Shown: positions 1-6,605 of the stretch, piece by piece
Layout of the letters: the number at the start of each line of letters is the position of its first letter
Numbering within the stretch: position 1 is the stretch's first letter
Assembly (NCBI GenBank): GCA_038227745.1
Contig: JBBRPS010000433.1
Coordinates: 1 to 8,758 of the forward strand
Reading direction: 5' to 3'
Length of the DNA stretch: 8,758 bases
Origin: DASPXY01 sp038227745
GTDB lineage: Bacteria; Planctomycetota; Planctomycetia; Gemmatales; Gemmataceae
Notes under the pieces: generated by a model
What the model saw: only the letters and a program-made list of their open reading frames with translations
Told to the model about the DNA's origin: nothing
The model's database searches: none
Translations under genes and position numbers: made by a program

Positions 1-58
1 ACACAGTGTACGATGGTGATGAAGCGAGCCGCGTCCCGCGAGGGGCGTTTGAATAGGC

Positions 59-247
59 TTGAGCCGTATGCGTCGAAACGGCGCCCGTACGGTTCTTAGG
101 GGAGGGGGCGGCGGCAACGCTACCCCCTTACCCGACCGGCGGAGAAGGCTTAGGGAATATGTTCCGATCCTCGTGGTATTGGCGATAGGCATTGTCGGCT
201 TTTGCATGATGACTACAGCCTTCGTGCTGATCGCTCTGCAAAGGTGA
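59..247 (+). CDS. Possible small single-span membrane protein (hypothetical)
   Basis: I do not recognise this ORF. It reads from TTG at 59, or more plausibly ATG at 68, to TGA at 245-247, giving 62 or 59 residues. Residues 1-33 are basic, with a glycine run and an RRRR cluster near residue 29. Residues 34-60 form one strongly hydrophobic stretch that would be a transmembrane helix with the basic side in the cytoplasm. The DNA is visibly less GC-rich than the WD40 sequence that follows. No clear Shine-Dalgarno site precedes either start. Its stop overlaps an ATG of the WD40 frame in a TGATG arrangement, which would allow translational coupling. It could also be the broken N-terminal anchor of the WD40 protein, or a chance frame. 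Confidence 0.35.
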   Translation: MSRMRRNGARTVLRGGGGGNATPLPDRRRRLREYVPILVVLAIGIVGFCMMTTAFVLIALQR

Positions 248-1170
248 TGCTGCACGAGCGCGAAACCGGTCGGCTGGCGCGAGTGATTGACAGCGGCGGC
301 GGCTCCGTGAGGGCGCCGGCCTTCGCCCCCTCGGGGCGACTGCTGGCGGCGCTGGCGCTCTCCGAGGGGCCGGGTCGCGGGACCAGGCCGCCCTTCCTCG
401 GGGTCTGGGACGCCGACACCGGCCGCGAGGTAAGGCGCCTTGAGGGGGTCACTGGGGCGCCGGCCTTCAGCCCCGACGGGCGCGGGCTGGTGGCGGCCAG
501 GGCACAGGGCCGGGTGCGGCTCTGGGAGATCGCCACCGGCCGCGAGTGGGCAGGGCTGCCCCAGGAGCCGTTTCACCCGCTGGCCTTCTCCCCGGACGGT
601 CGGGTACTCGCGTGTGGCGACGCGAACGGGGTGATCCTCTGGGAGCTGGCGGCCGGGAAGGAGCGCTGCCGAGTCGAAGCGCTCCGGATCGAGTCGGACC
701 GCGAGCGGCCTGTCGCGCTGCGCTTCTCCCCAGACGGGCGCTGGTTGGCGTGGGGCGAGGACCGGGCGGTCCGCTTGGCGGACGTGTTGGGCGGCCGGGT
801 GGTCCACGTGTTCTGGGGGCATGACAGCGGCGTGAAGGACCTCGCTTTTACCCCGGACAGCCGCGCCCTGGCCTCTGCCAGCTACGACAGTACGGTGCTG
901 ATCTGGGACGTGGCCGCCGTCGCGGCGCGGCAGGGCAGGCCGGCGGCGCCCGACGGGAAGGCCGCCGAGACCGCCTGGGGGGACCTGGCCGACGCGGCCT
1001 CCTGGAGTGGGTCGGTTCGTGCATCGGCTGGTGACGCATGTCGCTTCCCAGGTCGCCAGCGTGATGCGGTCCGTCCGGCGGTCGGTGATCGAGCGGGCGG
1101 CGTTCCCGGTGCCGCAGCCGCCGCCCGGGGCAGGGCCGCTCACGAAAGGTTTGCGCTGAGACTCTCATAA
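202..1170 (+). CDS. WD40 repeat protein, probably a truncated and decaying fragment
   Basis: The frame encodes about five WD40 blades. Recognisable blade ends are VWDADTGRE (res 68-76), RLWEIATGRE (106-115), ILWELAAGKE (145-154), RLADVLGGR (191-199) and LIWDVAAV (233-240). Inner-strand motifs of the FSPDGR type occur near 89, 129, 176 and 216. A GH-type dipeptide (GHDSG, 206-210) precedes the last blade. Such propellers are protein-binding scaffolds, very common in Gemmata-type planctomycetes, but no partner can be named. The frame enters in the middle of a blade, so the first blades are missing. TTG 202 has no ribosome site; ATG 247, overlapping the upstream stop, is an alternative start. 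After the linker AARQGRPA and WGDLADA (to about res 265) the sequence turns into Arg/Ala/Gly-rich residues unlike a folded domain, which suggests a frameshift or a junction near base 995. I think it is a gene remnant, but a short expressed protein is possible. Confidence 0.6.
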   Translation: MHDDYSLRADRSAKVMLHERETGRLARVIDSGGGSVRAPAFAPSGRLLAALALSEGPGRGTRPPFLGVWDADTGREVRRLEGVTGAPAFSPDGRGLVAARAQGRVRLWEIATGREWAGLPQEPFHPLAFSPDGRVLACGDANGVILWELAAGKERCRVEALRIESDRERPVALRFSPDGRWLAWGEDRAVRLADVLGGRVVHVFWGHDSGVKDLAFTPDSRALASASYDSTVLIWDVAAVAARQGRPAAPDGKAAETAWGDLADAASWSGSVRASAGDACRFPGRQRDAVRPAVGDRAGGVPGAAAAARGRAAHERFALRLS

Positions 1171-1207
1171 TCTTCGCTTGTTTAAGGACTAGCGTGCCCC
1201 TCCCCAC

Positions 1208-1230
1208 GGAACAAGCTGGCAGCTTGTCCC
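1208..1230. repeat. Short inverted repeat upstream of mnmA
   Basis: The arms GGAACAAGCT and AGCTTGTCCC flank a GGC spacer and pair at 9 of 10 positions (7 inner pairs perfect). The element sits 75 bases before the mnmA start and about 40 bases after the end of the WD40 frame. No T-run follows on either strand, so a classical intrinsic terminator is unlikely. It could be a dispersed palindromic (REP-like) element, a weak terminator for the WD40 frame, or an operator. Only its structure is seen; the function is inferred. Confidence 0.45.
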
Positions 1231-1305
1231 CACGAAGGTTGTGGTGCCGCGCCCGCGGCGATAGCATGAACCTGAGAAATCCGAACGAGGAAGAGGAAGC
1301 GTCCC

Positions 1306-2388
1306 ATGCCGGCCCGTGTCGTCCTGGCCATGAGTGGAGGGGTGGACAGCTCCGTCGCCGCGTACCTGCTCAGGCAGCAGGGTTACGAGGTGATCGGCCT
1401 GTTCATGCGCACCGGCGTCCACGGCCCGGAGGACGACACGCCGTCGCGCAAGAAGGGCTGCTGCAGCGCCCTCGACGCCGGCGATGCTCGCCGCGTCGCC
1501 GACCGCCTCGACATCCCGTTCTACGCCCTGGATTTTGAGAGCGACTTCGGCCGCATCATGGACTACTTCGCCGACGAGTACACCGCCGGCCGCACGCCGA
1601 ACCCGTGCGTGGTGTGCAACACCTGGCTGAAGTTCGGCAAGCTGTGGGCCTACGGCAAGCAGCTGGAGGCCGACTACGTCGCCACGGGCCACTACGCCCG
1701 GATGGTGTGCGACGGTGGCCGCGTGGAGCTGCACCGCGGCGCCGACCCCGCCAAGGACCAGTCCTACGTGCTGTTCGGCATCCGCCGTCAGGTGCTGCCG
1801 CACTTGCTCTTCCCGATCGGCGGCTATTGCAAGGAGGAGGTACGCGAGATTGCGCGGGCGGCGGGGCTGGGCGTTTCGGAGAAGCCGGACAGCGTCGAGA
1901 TCTGTTTCGTGCCGGACAACGATCACGCCTCGTTCGTGCGCCGTCGCCGCCCCGGACTGGAGACGGCGGGCCGCATCGTCGATACGGCGGGGAACGTGCT
2001 GGCGCCGCACGACGGCATCGAGCAGTTCACGATCGGGCAGCGCAAGGGGCTGGGCTTCGCGGCCGGCTCGCGCCGCTACGTCCTGGAGATCGTCCCCGAG
2101 ACGCGCACGGTGGTCATCGGCGACCGCGAGGAACTGCTGGCGCCCGGGCTGCTGGCGTCCGGCGTGAACTGGCTGCTGAAGGCGCCGCCTGAGGGGCCAC
2201 TGTCCTGCACGGTAAAGATTCGCTACCGCCACGGCGGGGCGCCGGCGACGGTGACGGCACTGCCGGAGGGTGCGGCGCGCGTTGAGTTCGCGGAACCGCA
2301 GAGCGCGATCACGCCGGGTCAGGCGGTGGTGTTCTACGACGGCGACCGCGTCCTGGGTGGCGGCTGGATTGAAACGGAAACCGATTAG
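1306..2388 (+). CDS. mnmA: tRNA-specific 2-thiouridylase MnmA
   Basis: MnmA uses ATP to activate C2 of uridine 34 in the tRNAs for Lys, Glu and Gln, then inserts sulfur delivered as a persulfide, giving s2U34. The protein has 360 residues, the usual length. The N-terminal PP-loop SGGVDSS is at residues 10-16. The catalytic cysteine pair is C101, in TPNPCVVCN (98-105), and C200, in EICFVPDND (198-206). KDQSYVLFGI (150-159) is the tRNA/ATP-contact loop. FTIGQRKGLG (241-250) and the TPGQAVVFYDGD stretch (337-346) mark the central and C-terminal beta domains. GHY (128-130) is also conserved. The ATG is preceded by a purine-rich AGGAAGAGGAAG ribosome site at 1288-1299, and the conserved PP-loop begins right after it, which fixes the start. 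The cytoplasmic enzyme is complete, with no missing key residue. It is transcribed alone, converging on the U32 gene. Confidence 0.96.
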   Translation: MPARVVLAMSGGVDSSVAAYLLRQQGYEVIGLFMRTGVHGPEDDTPSRKKGCCSALDAGDARRVADRLDIPFYALDFESDFGRIMDYFADEYTAGRTPNPCVVCNTWLKFGKLWAYGKQLEADYVATGHYARMVCDGGRVELHRGADPAKDQSYVLFGIRRQVLPHLLFPIGGYCKEEVREIARAAGLGVSEKPDSVEICFVPDNDHASFVRRRRPGLETAGRIVDTAGNVLAPHDGIEQFTIGQRKGLGFAAGSRRYVLEIVPETRTVVIGDREELLAPGLLASGVNWLLKAPPEGPLSCTVKIRYRHGGAPATVTALPEGAARVEFAEPQSAITPGQAVVFYDGDRVLGGGWIETETD

Positions 2389-2400
2389 TGGACCGACAGG

Positions 2401-2471
2401 CTCGACCTGTAGGGTGGGCGACGGCCCACCGGTCACTACACGGTGGGCCGTCGCCCTCCCTACAGGTCGAG
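2401..2471. repeat. Near-perfect 31-base inverted repeat between convergent genes (REP-like, possible bidirectional terminator)
   Basis: The left arm at 2401-2431 and the right arm at 2441-2471 are reverse complements at 30 of 31 positions, separated by the 9-base loop GTCACTACA. Each arm also contains its own smaller palindrome: GGTGGGC and GCCCACC around GACG in the left arm, with the matching half in the right arm carrying the single mismatch. The element begins 12 bases after the mnmA stop and ends 28 bases before the U32 stop, so its transcript would fold into a long hairpin from either side. No T-run follows on either strand, so termination would be non-canonical. The nested palindromes are typical of dispersed repeats mobilised by REP-associated transposases. 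Structure is seen; both roles are inference. Confidence 0.75.
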
Positions 2472-2499
2472 GGAAGTCGCGGCCGCTCTCGCGGCGCCG

Positions 2500-5229
2500 C
2501 TACAGCAGCCCCCGGTCGAAGTTGGCGGCGTGCCCCCCGGCGACCGGCCGGCCCGCGCGGACCAATCGCCAGACCCGGCGGACCTCCTCGGGCTGGTACT
2601 TGCGATACACGAAGTCGGCCCGCACCGACACGGCCCCCGCCTTCCGCAAGTCCTCCAGCCGCGTCGAGAGGCAGAACGGCCCCTGATCGAGCACGATGGT
2701 GCGGCAGTGGTAATCCAGGGCCATCACTTTCTCGCCGTGGCTCGACACCATCTCCATGCTCTCGAACGTGCAGTTCGCCTTGCCCGGGCAGCCGCCGATC
2801 AGGTTGGCGTAGGCGCACGACTCGGCGAGGAACTGCGGCGTGTCCTGGTGGACGATGAGCACGGCGCGCGGCCCAAACTCCGCCAGGAGCGAGCGCAGGT
2901 TACCAACGCCGTCCTCCGGCGACAGGGCGAAGCGACTCACCCCCATGTCGAGCAGCTGCCGCGCCGCCAGGCGGTTCAGCACGTACACCGACCAGTCCGT
3001 GGCGACGTCCAGCCCGCCCGTCGCGCCGGATGCCGGGTCCAGTCCCAGGTAGCCCCACGCCGACAGGTTGGCCGCCTCCCACTTCGCCCAGCCGCGGCCG
3101 AGCAGGCTGCGGATCTTGTGCCGCAGCGCCTTGTCCTCCCAGCTCCGCGTCAGCGCCGGCAGCGCCAGGCGGATCCGCTCGCGCCCCAGGCGCCCGGCCC
3201 AGGCGTCCAGCTTCTCCGCGAGCAGGGTGAGGGGGTCGCGGGCGACGTCCACGAGGATCTCGTCCACGTCCGCCAGGTCGGCGTCCTCGAAGGCGTCGAG
3301 GTGGCCGATCCGGTCCACCTTGAGGGACCAGCGCAGCCCGCTCGCCGCTTGCGGCCTGGCGCGCTGCCCGGGGAGAACGTCGCCCTGCAGTCGCGCCGCG
3401 CGCTCCTGAGTCTGCCGCTGGAGCGCCTGCTCCAAATCGGCGATCAGGTCGCGGCGCAGGGCGTTCAGGCGCGACACCGGCACGAACAGCCCCGCGTCGT
3501 TGCGCAGCGTGAAGGAACCGAGGACCAATCGCGTCGGCCCCAGCTTCGCGAAGGTGCCGTGGGCGGCGGCCTCCAAGGCGGCGCCGTCGCGCGCCGGCGG
3601 GAACGGGCCGGGGACAGTCCGCGTCGCCGCCACGCCCGATTCCTCGCCGTGGCGCGGCGGCACGCGCCCCGTCACGGTCAGCGCGTCCGCCGTCAGGACC
3701 ACCTCGACCTCGACGACCTTGCGCGTGCGGTACACGCCGGGTTTCGGCCGCGAGTGGCGGTACTTCTGCTTGACCTCCTGCGACGACGAGCAGTACACCG
3801 GGGCGGCGACGGGAAGGTCGGGGTGGTCGCGCGGCAGGCTGACCTCCACGAGAGCGCCGGCCGGCGCCTGGAAGGATTCCTGACGTTTGCCCTTCAGCCC
3901 CGGCGTCACCACCCACAGCCGCTCGACCGCGAAGCCGAACGGCTTGCCCAGCACGGGCAGGTCGATCTGCAGGCCGTCGTGCCGCTGCAGCGCGCGGCGG
4001 GTGCGGACGCGCAGGCGCGGTTCGGGGCCGCCGTGAACGGACTCCACCTGGCCGATCGGCGTGCCGCGGTGGCCGACGGTGTCCCGGTCGGCGACCTCCT
4101 TGTCCTTGTGCGACTGCATGAACAGCCGCGTCCACGGCCGGCTGAAGACCGTCTGCATCTCGGCCTCCTTGACCGGCCGCTCTTCCGGCCTCAGCGTGCC
4201 GTCGATCAGCTTGCGGTAGTAGTCCGTCGTGGTCGCGACGTAGAGCGGGCTCTTCTTGCGGCCCTCGATCTTGAAGCACGACACGCCCGCGGCGCGCAGG
4301 GCGGGGACGTGGTCGGGCAGGGCCAGGTCCTTCATCGAGAAGGGAAAGCCCTGGCGCGGGTCGCGCCGCACCGGGCTGCCGTCGCGCAGCGTGAGCGGGG
4401 CGCCGCTGACCTCGTAGGAGTCGCGGCAGGAGTAGGCGCACTTGCCGCGGTTGCCGCTGCGCCCCAGCGTCTGCGACGAGAACAGGCACAGGCCGCTGTA
4501 CGAGTAGCATAGCGCCCCGTGGATGAACACCTCGGTTTCGATGCCCGCCGCTGCGGTGATGTCGTGGACCTCCTCGAACGTCAGCTCGCGCGCCAGGACG
4601 ACGCGCTGAAAACCGAGGCGGCCCAGCACCGCCGCCCCCGGCCCATTGTGGACCGCGAGCTGCGTGCTGGCGTGCAGCTCCAGCCGCGGGAAGTGCCGGC
4701 GCAGCAGGTGGTAGACGCCCAGATCCTGGAGGATGACGGCATCGACGCCGATGTCGTCGAGGGCGGCGACGGCCTCGACCAGCTCGGCCAGTTCGTCCTG
4801 ACGGAGGAGGGTGTTGACGGTGACGAAGACGCGGCGGCGCGGCTGCAGGCTGTGGGCATAGGCGGTGATCTCGTCCAGTTCGTCGAGCGTGAAGTTCTCG
4901 GCCTCGGCGCGGGCGGAGAACTTCTTCAGGCCGAGGTAGACGGCGTCGGCGCCGAAGTGGAAGGCGGCGAAGGCCGCGTCCGGGCCGCCGGCAGGGGCGA
5001 GCAGCTCGACCGGGTGCGCCGCACCGTCGGGGAGCAGCGGCAATTGGACCAGGGCGGCGGCGTCTCTGTAGGCGCCCTGCGGCTCCAGCGGCTCGGGCGC
5101 GTCGGCGGCCGGCTCGGGCAGCGGCGCGACGGGACTCCAGCCGTGCCAGGCGTGGGCGGCGTCCGCGGCCGGGGAGGGGCCGACCAGGGGCAGGGCGATC
5201 CGGTTACTGTCGGTCGAGAACTCGTTCAT
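2500..5229 (-). CDS. U32 family protein (RlhA/TrhP-like, 'collagenase-like peptidase'), long form
   Basis: The U32 fold starts at about residue 73 (VELLAPAGGPDAAFAAFHFG). It runs through FGADAVYLG (92-100), LHASTQLAVHN (185-195) and the family signature EVFIHGALC (233-241), followed by G246-L-C248. Cysteines C241, C248, C264 and C268 are likely iron-sulfur ligands by analogy with characterised U32 proteins. FKIEGRKKSPLYVA (319-332) closes the domain. Characterised members hydroxylate RNA (RlhA at 23S C2501, TrhP at tRNA U34) or work in ubiquinone synthesis (UbiU/UbiV); the peptidase name is historical for most. A middle beta-rich region (about 390-620) resembles the DUF3656-type extension. 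The C-terminal part (about 635-909) holds a second cysteine set, C805, C814, C820, C842 and C853. At 909 residues it is much longer than E. coli RlhA. Residues 1-72 are Pro/Ala-rich and probably disordered. An in-frame TAA 12 bases upstream fixes the ATG start. It may be co-transcribed with the oxidoreductase gene upstream. Confidence 0.9.
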   Translation of the reverse strand: MNEFSTDSNRIALPLVGPSPAADAAHAWHGWSPVAPLPEPAADAPEPLEPQGAYRDAAALVQLPLLPDGAAHPVELLAPAGGPDAAFAAFHFGADAVYLGLKKFSARAEAENFTLDELDEITAYAHSLQPRRRVFVTVNTLLRQDELAELVEAVAALDDIGVDAVILQDLGVYHLLRRHFPRLELHASTQLAVHNGPGAAVLGRLGFQRVVLARELTFEEVHDITAAAGIETEVFIHGALCYSYSGLCLFSSQTLGRSGNRGKCAYSCRDSYEVSGAPLTLRDGSPVRRDPRQGFPFSMKDLALPDHVPALRAAGVSCFKIEGRKKSPLYVATTTDYYRKLIDGTLRPEERPVKEAEMQTVFSRPWTRLFMQSHKDKEVADRDTVGHRGTPIGQVESVHGGPEPRLRVRTRRALQRHDGLQIDLPVLGKPFGFAVERLWVVTPGLKGKRQESFQAPAGALVEVSLPRDHPDLPVAAPVYCSSSQEVKQKYRHSRPKPGVYRTRKVVEVEVVLTADALTVTGRVPPRHGEESGVAATRTVPGPFPPARDGAALEAAAHGTFAKLGPTRLVLGSFTLRNDAGLFVPVSRLNALRRDLIADLEQALQRQTQERAARLQGDVLPGQRARPQAASGLRWSLKVDRIGHLDAFEDADLADVDEILVDVARDPLTLLAEKLDAWAGRLGRERIRLALPALTRSWEDKALRHKIRSLLGRGWAKWEAANLSAWGYLGLDPASGATGGLDVATDWSVYVLNRLAARQLLDMGVSRFALSPEDGVGNLRSLLAEFGPRAVLIVHQDTPQFLAESCAYANLIGGCPGKANCTFESMEMVSSHGEKVMALDYHCRTIVLDQGPFCLSTRLEDLRKAGAVSVRADFVYRKYQPEEVRRVWRLVRAGRPVAGGHAANFDRGLL

Positions 5230-5241
5230 GAGTTTATCTTA

Positions 5242-5267
5242 CCGCTGAGGCGTCACTTTTTCAGCGG
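5242..5267 (-). promoter_or_regulatory. Possible leader hairpin just upstream of the U32 gene
   Basis: CCGCTGA (5242-5248) and TCAGCGG (5261-5267) are perfect 7-base complements around a 12-base spacer. On the coding strand this stem lies 12 bases before the U32 start codon, within the 64-base gap after the oxidoreductase stop. No obvious Shine-Dalgarno site precedes the ATG, so the stem could influence initiation or mRNA ends. It is not followed by a T-run on either strand. A stem this short can arise by chance in GC-rich DNA. Confidence 0.25.
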
Positions 5268-5293
5268 CCCCGAAGCGGCTTGCGGTTTCGCGC

Positions 5294-6412
5294 TCACCCC
5301 TGCACGGTGATCGTCCGCTGCTGAATCTCGTTCCGCCCGGACTTCGGATAGGGGCGCGGCTCGGGCTGCGCGAAGTCGTTCAGGTCCACCGCCCGCGCCC
5401 GGAACTCGTAGGCCCCCGCTGCCAGCTTCGGCAGCGTGACGGACCACAGCGCCCAGCTGAAGCGCAGCGGCCACTCGCGCGGCCGGTCCGTCTTGCGGTC
5501 GAAGCCCCACACGTCGCGCGGCATCACGCCATCGGGCAGGCTGCCGCCCCAGTCCTTCGGCGGCGGCTGGATCACGCACGGCTGCCATCGCGCCGCCGCC
5601 CACGCCGGGTCGTCCTCCGCGAGGCGCCCGTGCTTGCCGGCGTCGGGCCGCAGCCAGTACTCGACGCGCTTCAGGCCCGACCAGCCCACCATCGCCGTGC
5701 CGGTGACCGTGACCGGCTGCCCCGCCCGGTACACCTCCGCCCCGCCATCAATGTAGGCCGCCGTCTTCAGGTACGAATCCGGATCGTTATTGGCGTTGGC
5801 GTAGGTGTCGTTGGCGCGGTGGTCGTTGGTCAGGACGATGCGCTGCAGCCACTTGATCGACTTGAAGCCGTGCGCCCACGGTATGATCATGCGGACCGGG
5901 CCACCGCGCTGCAGCGAGATCGGCTGGCCGTTGAGGCGGTAGGCGACGAACGGGCCGAGGTCCCACGGCGGCGACTCCATGACCTGGTTGTAGCCCAGCG
6001 ACGACTGGAAGAGTTGCTTCGGGTCGTTGTTGTGGAAGCCCCAGTAGTAGACGCGGCGGACGTTGTTGGGCCGGCCGGCGAGCCGGAGGACCTCGCGCAG
6101 CGGCACGCCCTCCCACAGGCCCTGGCCGAGCGGCTGGGCGATGTTCAGACACTGCATCGCCTTGAGGAATTTGACGCCGTGCCGCTTGCCGAGCGCCTCC
6201 AGCGACGGCAAGTCCAGGGCGTTCCCCTTGGCGAGGGTGCGCGGCGTCGGCAGCGCCGTCGAGCCGTCGCTGACGATCTCCAGCCGCCACGTCTGCGGCG
6301 TCAGCCGTGCCTTGACCAGGGCGTCCCCCTTGAGGGTGTGCGGGCGGGGGTTGCCGCGGCTCACGTCGCGGAAGTCGCCGGGAGTTGTCAGGAAGGTTCG
6401 CTTGCTCCCCAT
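5294..6412 (-). CDS. Molybdopterin-dependent oxidoreductase of the sulfite oxidase/MsrP superfamily
   Basis: The 372-residue protein has a Mo-cofactor domain (about 35-200) followed by an Ig-like dimerisation domain (about 218-370) ending in the typical RARAVDLNDFAQPEP stretch (338-352). C88, in KAMQCLNIAQPLGQGLW (84-100), aligns with the cysteine that ligates molybdenum. EGVPLREVLRLAG (101-113), VAYRLNGQPISLQRGGPVR (156-174) and PWAHGFKSIKWL (178-189) are the cofactor and substrate-pocket segments. The motif after the cysteine is not the CAGNRR of sulfite oxidases, and PWxxGFKxIK looks more like MsrP, so the substrate is unclear. There is no Tat or Sec signal and no haem domain. An in-frame TGA 15 bases upstream rules out a longer N-terminus. 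A GGAGG site lies 5 bases before the ATG (complement of 6418-6422). The gene is divergent from yaiI and probably leads a unit with the U32 gene. Confidence 0.9.
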   Translation of the reverse strand: MGSKRTFLTTPGDFRDVSRGNPRPHTLKGDALVKARLTPQTWRLEIVSDGSTALPTPRTLAKGNALDLPSLEALGKRHGVKFLKAMQCLNIAQPLGQGLWEGVPLREVLRLAGRPNNVRRVYYWGFHNNDPKQLFQSSLGYNQVMESPPWDLGPFVAYRLNGQPISLQRGGPVRMIIPWAHGFKSIKWLQRIVLTNDHRANDTYANANNDPDSYLKTAAYIDGGAEVYRAGQPVTVTGTAMVGWSGLKRVEYWLRPDAGKHGRLAEDDPAWAAARWQPCVIQPPPKDWGGSLPDGVMPRDVWGFDRKTDRPREWPLRFSWALWSVTLPKLAAGAYEFRARAVDLNDFAQPEPRPYPKSGRNEIQQRTITVQG

Positions 6413-6605
6413 GGAGGCCTCCGTCGTTCAGTGCGGTGCGGGTAAGTGGAGGGATGAAGCGCGTTCATCATACGGGAGGCGCGGCGCGGGGGGAAAGGAA
6501 AAAGCGAGCGGCGCGCGGCCGGGGCTGATGGCTTACGAATCGCGACCCGCGTAGATTGAGGGCAGAGGGCCCTCCGGCCCCCACGCCGCCACAGGGGAAT
6601 CACCC
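6413..6605. promoter_or_regulatory. Divergent intergenic region, probable promoters for the oxidoreductase and yaiI
   Basis: This 193-base gap separates two divergent genes and must contain a promoter for each. On the minus strand a TATGAT (complement of 6467-6472) is a good match to a -10 box, 54 bases before the oxidoreductase ATG, but no clear -35 box precedes it. On the plus strand a weaker TAGATT lies at 6552-6557. A purine-rich tract (6486-6504) sits between them. The yaiI ribosome site AGGGGA is at 6593-6598. I see no coding frame with conserved motifs here. The promoter calls come from hexamer inspection only. Confidence 0.3.

Noticed and set aside
1189..2436. A 415-codon frame on the minus strand opposite mnmA.
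   Set aside because: mnmA is certain from its PP-loop and cysteines. This antisense frame runs into the palindrome at 2401-2471 and has low-complexity composition.
2900..4510. A 536-codon frame on the minus strand overlapping the U32 gene in another phase.
   Set aside because: It is a frame-shifted reading of the U32 gene, rich in Arg, Pro and Gly, with no recognisable motif.
2443..4512. A 689-codon open frame on the plus strand opposite the U32 gene.
   Set aside because: It is antisense to a protein with clear U32 motifs. Its translation is Arg/Ala/Gln/Val-rich without domains, as expected for the complement of GC-rich coding DNA.
4519..5310. A 263-codon plus-strand frame rich in Gly, Asp and Val opposite the U32 N-terminus.
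   Set aside because: It lies antisense to the conserved U32 signature and is explained by codon bias.
6413..6422. Perfect palindrome GGAGGCCTCC including the oxidoreductase ribosome site.
   Set aside because: It has no loop, so it cannot fold on itself. It is most simply a Shine-Dalgarno site that is palindromic by chance.
5630..6445. A 271-codon plus-strand frame opposite the molybdoenzyme gene.
   Set aside because: It is antisense to a well-conserved protein, with no motif or ribosome site of its own.
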